Shown piece by piece: positions 1-4,671 of a stretch of 5,856 nt of DNA. The notes under the pieces were generated by a model, which ran no database searches, was not told the DNA's origin, and was given only the letters and a program-made list of their open reading frames with translations. Source of the stretch: Sulfurimonas sp. (lineage in GTDB: Bacteria; Campylobacterota; Campylobacteria; Campylobacterales; Sulfurimonadaceae); the NCBI GenBank assembly GCA_021648465.1, contig JAKISR010000081.1, positions 1-5,856 on the forward strand, in the 5' to 3' direction. The position numbers and the translations under genes were made by a program. Within the stretch, counting starts at the first letter, position 1. Every line of letters begins with the position of its first letter.

Positions 1-766
1 TGCCTTTTTCATCAAATTTAAGTTTTACTTTCTCTAACATCTCAAAATAAACATCCCAGTAATCTTTTGTTTCAACCCATGCACGAAACACAAAGTTTAC
101 ACTACTATCACCAAGTTCACTTACAGCTACAAATGGTGCAGGTTCTGTTAAAATTCTTTCATCAGCTTCCATAATAGATAAAAGAGTTTCTTTTGCAAGT
201 TTTAAATCATCATCATATCCAATTCCAAATATATGATCAACACGACGCTGAGACTTGTTTGAATAGTTTGTTATATTTCCACCAATTATTGCTGAGTTTG
301 GAACTATAATGGTACGGTTATCAAGAGGAGCAATGATAGTGGAGAAAAGATTTATATCCTCAACTGTACCAGTAGCACCACCAGCTTCGATAAAATCTCC
401 AATTTTAAATGGACGAAAAATGATGATGAGGGCTGCTGCTCCAACATTTGCAAGTGAGCCTTGAAGAGCTAAACCAATAGCTAGTGAAGCTGCACCAAAA
501 ACAACTAAGAAAGATGATGTATTAATTCCCAAAGCATTTAAAGATGCTAGTACCACCATCAGCAAAAGGATAAAATAAACAATACTCTCTCCAAACTCCA
601 CTAAAGTTTTATCAACCTTTGCCTTTTGCATCACAGCCTTTAAAAATGCAGTAATTTTTTTGGTAATAAACTTACCAATTATAAAAATTAAAAGAGCAAT
701 AATAATCTTTAAACCATACTCTGCACCGTAAGTTATCGCCATATCTGTGTATTTATTAACATCCAT
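1..766 (-). CDS. mscS: MscS-family small-conductance mechanosensitive channel (3' end cut by window edge)
   Basis: This is an inner-membrane channel that opens under membrane tension and releases solutes on hypo-osmotic shock. I read 255 residues without a stop before the window edge; E. coli MscS has 286, and the last visible residues (KLKFDEKG) match the segment shortly before the family's C-terminus, so little is missing. Hydrophobic segments lie at about 18-33 and 60-79. The pore helix is at about 84-118, with the hallmark GLALQGSLANVG (98-109) followed by FRPFKIGDFI (117-126). The soluble beta domain follows, with IIVPNSAIIGGNITNYS (153-169), and then the alpha/beta domain with SELGDSSVNFVFRAW. 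The start is ATG at 764-766 with AGGGA 4 bases upstream. The gene points the same way as tpx but is separated from it by a decayed region, so it probably has its own promoter. The family call is firm; its place among MscS paralogues is not settled. Confidence 0.96.
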   Translation of the reverse strand, partial: MDVNKYTDMAITYGAEYGLKIIIALLIFIIGKFITKKITAFLKAVMQKAKVDKTLVEFGESIVYFILLLMVVLASLNALGINTSSFLVVFGAASLAIGLALQGSLANVGAAALIIIFRPFKIGDFIEAGGATGTVEDINLFSTIIAPLDNRTIIVPNSAIIGGNITNYSNKSQRRVDHIFGIGYDDDLKLAKETLLSIMEADERILTEPAPFVAVSELGDSSVNFVFRAWVETKDYWDVYFEMLEKVKLKFDEKG

Positions 767-823
767 ATTTTCCCTTTTGTTTTTAAAATTATTTCAAGTA
801 TTTCTTTTTGTTATTCTTAGTTT

Positions 824-829
824 ATTGTA
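824..829 (-). promoter_or_regulatory. Candidate -10 box for mscS
   Basis: TACAAT is read on the minus strand about 58 bases before the mscS start codon, and the DNA between them is AT-rich. No clear -35 box is seen, as is common for sigma-70 promoters in Campylobacterota. It is placed by motif and position only. Confidence 0.35.
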
Positions 830-852
830 CCCGAAAAATCAAAATAACTTCT

Positions 853-1210
853 TTAAAACCAAGCCTCTTTAAAACTTTTTCCATTTTTTATATCTTCTGT
901 AAGTTGAATTAATCCAGTGTTTCTCATAACTGCTATAACCTTTTTAGGCCATGTTTTTCTATAGTTAAATGAATATTTTTCCCACCAATGTTATTTATAA
1001 AAGCGATAGCTACCTCTTCACTAAAAAGGGAATTTTTAGAGTTGTTTTTTACTTGCATATCTAAATATAATCGCGCTTTTTTAAATGGTTCATAGCGATT
1101 TTTATAACTTATCCATTTTGTACAAAAGTCTTCTATACATTTTAAGCTGGTAATTTAGTCTTATTTTTACCTGTATCAAGACTTAATATATTTCCACTTA
1201 CCAATACAAG
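853..1210 (-). pseudogene. Decayed gene of unknown family, split over three reading frames
   Basis: Three consecutive minus-strand open pieces read as one protein if two frameshifts are allowed. Piece 1 (1210 to 1142) includes LVLVSGNILSLDTGKNKTKL and ends at TAA. Piece 2 (1154 to 933) starts near LKCIEDFCTKWISYKNRYE, continues through KKARLYLDMQVKNNSKNSLF and SEEVAIAFIN, then runs out at TAG. Piece 3 (990 to 853) reads HWWEKYSFNYRKTWPKK, then VIAVMRNTGLIQLTEDIKNG and KSFKEAWF, ending at TAA. The pieces use all three frames in the right order, and their composition (charged, with regular W, Y and F) looks like real soluble protein rather than random AT-rich translation. No start codon with a ribosome binding site is seen, and the 5' end stops at the adjoining transposase remnant. 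I do not recognise the family. It is probably a C-terminal gene fragment left after an insertion or deletion. Both frameshift sites are approximate. Confidence 0.6.
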
Positions 1211-1356
1211 CTAAAAGAGAAATATTTGCACCCCAAGAGTATTTTGTCACTTCGTTCGGGCAGTATTTTGAGTTTTATTATAACCGTGTAAAAAGTTATA
1301 GTTATTTTGGTAATTTATCTCTTGCTAGGTTTGAAGAGATTAAGGATGTGTTATGA
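1201..1356 (+). mobile_element. Remnant of an IS3-like transposase (C-terminal end of the integrase domain)
   Basis: A 51-codon plus-strand stretch ends at TGA (1354-1356). It contains AKREIF, then QYFEFYYNRVKSYSYFGNLS and LARFEEIKDVL. From memory of the family, this resembles the extreme C-terminus of IS3-family OrfB transposases, where the pattern is roughly EAKREIFxYIExFYNxxRxHSxLGYxSPxxFE. The segment APQEYFVTSFG between AKREIF and QYFEFYYN has no counterpart in that pattern and looks like an in-frame insertion. The DDE catalytic core, OrfA and the start are absent, and upstream the frame runs into non-transposase sequence, so the element is dead. A stretch near 1393-1413 (its complement reads TGAGTGGGAACCTAAATTCAT) could be the right terminal repeat, about 57 bases after the stop. 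No left end or target duplication was found, so that is a guess. Confidence 0.6.
1238..1270 (+). repeat. Direct repeat AGTATTTTG, two copies 24 bases apart, inside the transposase remnant
   Basis: AGTATTTTG occurs at 1238-1246 and again at 1262-1270, with TCACTTCGTTCGGGC between them. Removing one copy plus the spacer (24 bases) keeps the reading frame and removes most of the segment that does not fit the IS3 pattern. The direct repeat is seen; its origin as a small insertion is inferred. Confidence 0.5.
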
Positions 1357-1418
1357 TTTGCAATAGCTGCTTAGAATCATTTAAAAAATTGTATGAATTT
1401 AGGTTCCCACTCAACTTC

Positions 1419-1465
1419 TCTTAATTGTATAAGAAAAATAATGAATTTTACACATACAATTGAGG
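1419..1465. repeat. Inverted repeat with 12-bp arms and a 23-base loop
   Basis: TCTTAATTGTAT (1419-1430) pairs with ATACAATTGAGG (1454-1465). The eight central positions AATTGTAT/ATACAATT pair perfectly and the outer part includes two G-T wobbles. It lies between the transposase remnant and the end of tpx. No T-run follows either arm, so it is not a standard terminator. It could be a leftover of a mobile element or a chance palindrome in AT-rich DNA. Confidence 0.45.
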
Positions 1466-1494
1466 AGTATAAAGAGTCTAGTGCAATTTTTGTT

Positions 1495-1512
1495 AAAAAA
1501 CTCTTTATAGAG
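1495..1512 (-). terminator. Weak terminator-like hairpin after tpx
   Basis: On the minus strand, CTCTATAAAGAG (4-bp stem CTCT/AGAG, 4-base loop) is followed directly by six T residues, starting 13 bases after the tpx stop codon. Position and T-run fit an intrinsic terminator, but the stem is short and AT-flanked, so its strength is doubtful. Confidence 0.35.
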
Positions 1513-1525
1513 AATAAAAGAAAAT

Positions 1526-2035
1526 TTATCTTGCTCCCTTAATTGCATCAAGAGCAGCTTCGTAGTTTGGTTCGTCAGTTACTTCAGGAACTATCTCTTT
1601 GTATACAACCGTACCACTTCTGTCAATAACAAAAACAGCTCTTGCACTAAGACCTTTTAATCTTCCATCACTCATCAATACGCCATAAGCTTTACTAACT
1701 TCTTTATCTATATAATCAGACGCAATACTTAAGTTTGCTATACCTTCAGTTGTACAAAATCTCTCAGATGCAAATGGTAAATCCATTGAAACAACAGTAG
1801 TTTCACATATATCCAGATTATTCACATCTTGGTTAAATCTTCTAGTCTCAGCAGCACAGGTGTCAGTATCAAGAGATGGTACGGTAATAAGTAATTGTAT
1901 ATCATTTTTAGCTCCACCGATTTCAATGTCACTTAAATCAGTTGCAATTGCTGTAATAACAGGTGCTTTATCCCCAATATTAATAATATTACCTGATAAT
2001 TTTACGGTTCTACCTTTAAAGTTTGTTGTTTGCAT
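1526..2035 (-). CDS. tpx: Thiol peroxidase (Tpx, atypical 2-Cys peroxiredoxin)
   Basis: The enzyme reduces hydrogen peroxide and alkyl hydroperoxides using thioredoxin as electron donor. In E. coli it is found in the periplasm or cytoplasm; no signal peptide is visible here. The 169-residue length matches the family (E. coli 168). The peroxidatic cysteine is C60 in PSLDTDTCAAETRRFN, where T57 and C60 form the TxxC active site. The resolving cysteine is C94 in DLPFASERFC, and the supporting arginine is R132 in GLSARAVFVID. The Tpx-specific C-terminal pattern EIVPEVTDEPNYEAAL is present. C77 is an extra, non-catalytic cysteine. The start is ATG at 2033-2035 with AAGGAA 5 bases upstream. The gene appears monocistronic, transcribed divergently from the small membrane-protein gene and followed by a decayed region and a weak hairpin. 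Confidence 0.98.
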   Translation of the reverse strand: MQTTNFKGRTVKLSGNIINIGDKAPVITAIATDLSDIEIGGAKNDIQLLITVPSLDTDTCAAETRRFNQDVNNLDICETTVVSMDLPFASERFCTTEGIANLSIASDYIDKEVSKAYGVLMSDGRLKGLSARAVFVIDRSGTVVYKEIVPEVTDEPNYEAALDAIKGAR

Positions 2036-2060
2036 GAAGATTCCTTAAATAATTTTAACA

Positions 2061-2066
2061 ATATTA
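2061..2066 (-). promoter_or_regulatory. Candidate extended -10 box for tpx
   Basis: On the minus strand TGCTAATAT gives a TGn-extended -10 box (TAATAT), 25 bases before the tpx ATG. A second, weaker candidate, TGTTAAAAT (2052-2060), lies closer to the gene. The choice between them cannot be made by eye. Confidence 0.35.
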
Positions 2067-2078
2067 GCATTTTTTGTA

Positions 2079-2084
2079 TATAAT
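2079..2084 (+). promoter_or_regulatory. Candidate -10 box for the 77-residue membrane-protein gene
   Basis: A perfect TATAAT follows a T-run (TTTTTTGTA), the arrangement typical of Campylobacterota sigma-70 promoters, which often lack a -35 box. It ends 24 bases before the ATG at 2109. It lies 12 bases from the candidate tpx -10 box on the other strand, so the two promoters would overlap and might compete. Confidence 0.5.
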
Positions 2085-2108
2085 TTGCTTAAAAAATAGA
2101 GAGTTTTA

Positions 2109-2342
2109 ATGGAAAATCCTTTTGAATCAGGGCATATAAAAAATTATATACTTTTTTATGTAAGTGTTGTTGTGATAGTTATACTCTTTTTCATCGCAAC
2201 CACACTTTTTCATGATGTTAAAAAAGTAGATAAAAAAATCTTTAATACAGAAATCACAAAAGAATTAAAAACAAAAAGTGTAAAAAAAGAGGAAGTAACT
2301 ACAAGAAAATTTAAGTTGTTAGATGAGAAATTTATTAAGTAA
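2109..2342 (+). CDS. Small single-pass membrane protein of unknown function
   Basis: I do not recognise this 77-residue protein. One strong hydrophobic segment spans about 13-34 (YILFYVSVVVIVILFFIATT). It follows a short, slightly acidic N-terminus and precedes a highly charged, lysine-rich tail (38-77, about a dozen K/R against eight D/E) that may form a helix. By the positive-inside rule the tail would be cytoplasmic. It starts at ATG 2109-2111 with AGAGAG 5 bases upstream and a good -10 box before that, which supports a real gene. The stop lies 3 bases from the exbD stop, in convergent orientation. It is not a convincing TonB: there is no proline-rich linker, no C-terminal domain, and the predicted orientation is opposite. 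The only plus-strand intact gene in the window, it may simply be a lineage-specific hypothetical. Confidence 0.7.
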   Translation: MENPFESGHIKNYILFYVSVVVIVILFFIATTLFHDVKKVDKKIFNTEITKELKTKSVKKEEVTTRKFKLLDEKFIK

Positions 2343-2345
2343 AAA

Positions 2346-2738
2346 CTACTCTTTTGTTATGATATAGAGTTGTTCATGTTTAAGACGTTTAAGTATATTC
2401 ATAACACTAACAAAGTCTTGAAATTTTGAATTTTTATCACTTTTAAGAACTACGGTCTGATCTTTTGAAATTAGAGATAATTCCTCCTCAAGCTTTTTCA
2501 AATCTATACTTTTTTTATCAATAAAGATTTCACCTTTTGCATTGACATATATAATAAGCTCTTTTTTTATATCTTGTTTATCTGTAGTTTTTGCAGTAGG
2601 TAATTCTATAGGGATTATACCTTGGTTTATAAATGTAGCAGTTGTTAAGACCATAACCAAAAGAACTAACATGATATCTATAAAGGGGATGACGTTTATT
2701 TCATCAAATCTTTTTCTATGTTTTTTACATTTTCCCAT
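2346..2738 (-). CDS. exbD: ExbD-family biopolymer transporter, proton-channel partner of ExbB
   Basis: ExbD pairs with ExbB to form an inner-membrane motor that uses the proton gradient to energise TonB-dependent outer-membrane transport. The protein has 130 residues, as usual for the family. A basic cytoplasmic N-terminus (KCKKHRKRFDEINVIPFID) leads into one membrane helix at about 15-37. This helix carries the essential aspartate D21 (equivalent to E. coli ExbD D25) in the motif INVIPFIDIMLVLLVMVLTT. The rest (about 45-130) is the periplasmic domain. The start is ATG at 2736-2738, 4 bases after the exbB stop, with no strong Shine-Dalgarno sequence, so translation is probably coupled to exbB. 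TolR belongs to the same superfamily, but the small size, the pairing with a short ExbB and the absence of tolA/tolB/pal favour ExbD. No tonB gene follows. Confidence 0.93.
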   Translation of the reverse strand: MGKCKKHRKRFDEINVIPFIDIMLVLLVMVLTTATFINQGIIPIELPTAKTTDKQDIKKELIIYVNAKGEIFIDKKSIDLKKLEEELSLISKDQTVVLKSDKNSKFQDFVSVMNILKRLKHEQLYIITKE

Positions 2739-2742
2739 AAAT

Positions 2743-3195
2743 CTAATTGGCTTTTGTATCTTGTGCTACATCAAAAAAAGTTAAAATCTTTTCAACTTTA
2801 CGAAGTAGAATTGTATATATAATAATAGCAGGCATAGCTACAATTAGACCCATAGCAGTGGCTTTTAACGCAAGAGCAAGACCTGTCATAATACGCTTAG
2901 CATCTATTTCACCAGTTGTATCACCCATAGTATAAAAGGTAAGCATAATTCCTATAACAGTTCCTAAAAGACCAACATATGGAGCATTTGAACCAATAGC
3001 ACTAATCACACTTATGTTATTAGTTAAGTCCATCTCTAGTGTATCTCTATGTTCATAATCATCTGTACGAATACTTTTGTAAAACATCATTCTTTCTATA
3101 AATAACCAAAGAGTTACTATACTCATAAGTATCAAAGTACCCATTACCCCATAATCAAGAGCTACTTCTGCATAAATAATAATACTGCTATCCAC
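2743..3195 (-). CDS. exbB: ExbB-family biopolymer transporter (short, Campylobacterota type)
   Basis: ExbB is the membrane scaffold of the ExbB/ExbD proton motor, of the MotA/TolQ/ExbB superfamily. At 150 residues it is much shorter than E. coli ExbB (244) and matches the short form known from Helicobacter and Campylobacter. Membrane helices lie at about 17-36, 71-90 and 105-131. The superfamily signature is seen as APYVGLLGTVIGIMLTF (71-87) and ALKATAMGLIVAMPAIIIY (109-127). At the position of E. coli E176 (AEALIATA) this protein appears to have leucine (ALALKATA), with lysine two residues on. The start is GTG at 3193-3195, which overlaps the kinase stop by one base (TAGTG). A strong AAGGAA lies 5 bases upstream and supports this start. 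The gene is followed directly by exbD and probably cotranscribed with the two-component genes. Confidence 0.95.
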   Translation of the reverse strand: MDSSIIIYAEVALDYGVMGTLILMSIVTLWLFIERMMFYKSIRTDDYEHRDTLEMDLTNNISVISAIGSNAPYVGLLGTVIGIMLTFYTMGDTTGEIDAKRIMTGLALALKATAMGLIVAMPAIIIYTILLRKVEKILTFFDVAQDTKAN

Positions 3196-4043
3196 TAGAT
3201 TTCCTTAAACTTTAATATAATGGTTGTTCCTATATTAGGCTTAGAGTTTAGAGTAAGTAAGATTTTATTTGTATCACAAAATCTTTTAACCATACTAAGG
3301 CCTATGCCAAAACCTTGAACATCATTATTGCTTTGGTAGTAATTGTCAAATATATTAATAAGCTCCACTTCATCTATGCCACAACCATAGTCTTGAATAC
3401 GAAGTTCATATTTTTTAAGTGATATATTTATACTTTTACTATTTTGTGAGTATTTTACAGCATTATCTATTAGATTGTCAATAATTTTAGACAGGCCCAC
3501 TTTATCACTATTTATAAGCGTAGAGTTTAGTTCTGTTTTAAGCTTTATATATGGGTATAGTGATTGTAGAAACTCAACTCTTTGTAATACTAGTTCATCT
3601 AGTTTTATACTCTCTTTTATGATATTAGAACTTTGAAGTTTTATCATATAATCAAGCTCGTTATATCTTTGTTGAAGCATATCACAAGCACTCTCAATTC
3701 TTTTGGCTCTTTTTAAATCTTTTTCATTAGTAATATTTTTCTTTAACATATGCATATTTGTTTTTATAGTACTTATAGGAAGATTTAATTCATGAAGTGT
3801 TTCTTTAGAGAGAGTTTGTAAATTATTTACATGGCAAACTAGAGGATCAACACCAAGTTTTGACATCACAACTCCTGCAAATGCAATTAAACATAGAAGT
3901 ATTACTAAAAAAAGAAAAATATTAGTAACTTCCACAGTGACCATAAAGTAGTAAAATATTGCTAAAAATACAATAGTTGTCAGAAAATAATAGAGAAAAA
4001 TATTTATACGAAGATTACGAAACAAGTTTATAACCAATGCCAC
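3195..4043 (-). CDS. Membrane sensor histidine kinase without a periplasmic domain
   Basis: This is the kinase half of a two-component system; it autophosphorylates on histidine and passes phosphate to the adjoining response regulator. It has 282 residues as drawn. Two membrane helices lie at about 13-34 and 41-60 with only a 6-residue loop between them, so there is no extracytoplasmic sensor domain and no clear HAMP. The phospho-acceptor is probably H84 in SKETLHELNLPIS. The ATP-binding domain shows the N box LIDNAVKYS (N194), the G1 box DYGCGID (D218) and the G2 box GFGIGLS (244-250). The drawn start is GTG at 4041-4043, overlapping the regulator gene by 29 bases, with no good Shine-Dalgarno sequence. 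TTG codons at residues 3 or 7 are alternatives, and 7 would still overlap the regulator end. Short inter-helix loops are typical of intramembrane-sensing kinases. The signal is unknown; being in one unit with exbBD hints at envelope or uptake control. Confidence 0.93.
   Translation of the reverse strand: MALVINLFRNLRINIFLYYFLTTIVFLAIFYYFMVTVEVTNIFLFLVILLCLIAFAGVVMSKLGVDPLVCHVNNLQTLSKETLHELNLPISTIKTNMHMLKKNITNEKDLKRAKRIESACDMLQQRYNELDYMIKLQSSNIIKESIKLDELVLQRVEFLQSLYPYIKLKTELNSTLINSDKVGLSKIIDNLIDNAVKYSQNSKSINISLKKYELRIQDYGCGIDEVELINIFDNYYQSNNDVQGFGIGLSMVKRFCDTNKILLTLNSKPNIGTTIILKFKEI
3201..3206 (-). promoter_or_regulatory. Ribosome binding site fixing the GTG start of exbB
   Basis: AAGGAA on the minus strand, inside the last codons of the histidine kinase gene, lies 5 bases before GTG. 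It is the strongest Shine-Dalgarno sequence within the run and suggests that exbB is translated well despite its non-ATG start. Confidence 0.7.
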
Positions 4044-4671
4044 GAATATTTTCTATACTCATTTGAGGAAGAAGTTGTTTTATACGATTTATATAAACTC
4101 TTATAGCTCCATCACTTCCACCATCACTATCTCTATATAGCTCATCTAAAATTAACTCTTTTGGAACAGTATTGTTTACATGTCGCATAAGTAGTAAAAG
4201 TAACTCATATTCTTTTTTTGATAAATCAAGCTTAGATTTATCATATAAAATTTGTTTATGTATTTCATCATGACATAGTAGCTTAATACATTTAACTTTA
4301 TTAGGTTTTACTCTATTTAAAAGAGCATTAATTCTAAGTAAAAGTTCATCACTATCAAAAGGTTTAGTTATAAAATCATCACCACCATTGATAAAACTTT
4401 TACGAAGTACTTCTTTGTCTTTATGAGATGTTAAAAATATTGCTGGAGTTGTGTCATCAGCTTCTCTTAATTCTTTTAAAAGTGTCAAACCATCAATAAG
4501 AGGAACATTAATATCTAGTAGATATAGGTCAAATTTTTGTGAAAATGTAATATTTAACGCACTTTGTCCATTAGGAACATGAGAAACATCAAAATCACTA
4601 TCTTCTAGAAGATCTATAAGAGTTTCTGCAAAAAGTAAATCATCTTCTAAGAGTAAAATTTTACTCAACAT
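4015..4671 (-). CDS. OmpR/PhoB-family response regulator
   Basis: This DNA-binding regulator is phosphorylated by the adjoining kinase. The receiver domain (about 4-117) has the acidic pair D10/D11 (LLLEDD), the phospho-acceptor D53 (LYLLDINVP), T81 (FLTSHKD) and K103 (ITKPFDSDEL). The C-terminal winged helix-turn-helix (about 125-218) contains LSKKEYELLLLLMRH, DGAIRVYINRIKQLL and the terminal RGIGYKLVS. I chose the ATG at 4669-4671, giving 218 residues. An in-frame ATG at 4702-4704 would add 11 residues (MLKRLLAGLLR), but the family begins almost directly at the KILLLEDD strand and the upstream codons lie inside pyrC. With this start the gene overlaps the pyrC end by 11 bases (ATGTTGAGTAA). 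The target genes cannot be read from the sequence; autoregulation or control of exbBD is only a possibility. Confidence 0.95.
   Translation of the reverse strand: MLSKILLLEDDLLFAETLIDLLEDSDFDVSHVPNGQSALNITFSQKFDLYLLDINVPLIDGLTLLKELREADDTTPAIFLTSHKDKEVLRKSFINGGDDFITKPFDSDELLLRINALLNRVKPNKVKCIKLLCHDEIHKQILYDKSKLDLSKKEYELLLLLMRHVNNTVPKELILDELYRDSDGGSDGAIRVYINRIKQLLPQMSIENIRGIGYKLVS

Noticed and set aside
767..1525. CRISPR array, tRNA or other RNA gene in the gene-poor stretch
   Set aside because: No regularly spaced repeats, and no cloverleaf or TΨC-like motif seen; the stretch is explained by decayed gene pieces and short repeats.
1393..1542. 49-codon plus-strand open frame starting MNLGSHSTSL and ending KRKFILLP
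   Set aside because: Overlaps the tpx 3' end and the weak hairpin, has no ribosome binding site and resembles nothing known; it could be another decayed fragment but the support is too thin.
1860..2048. 62-codon plus-strand open frame
   Set aside because: Lies wholly across the tpx coding region on the opposite strand; tpx is certain from its catalytic cysteines and the plus-strand frame has no recognisable content.
2109..2342. Small membrane protein as a TonB for the neighbouring ExbBD
   Set aside because: No proline-rich linker or C-terminal domain, opposite strand, and charge distribution that predicts a cytoplasmic tail.
2542..2784. 80-codon plus-strand open frame with hydrophobic residues
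   Set aside because: Antisense to exbD and the end of exbB; the hydrophobic look mirrors the ExbD membrane helix read backwards.
2747..2935. 62-codon plus-strand open frame
   Set aside because: Antisense to the conserved third helix of exbB; no ribosome binding site or family resemblance.
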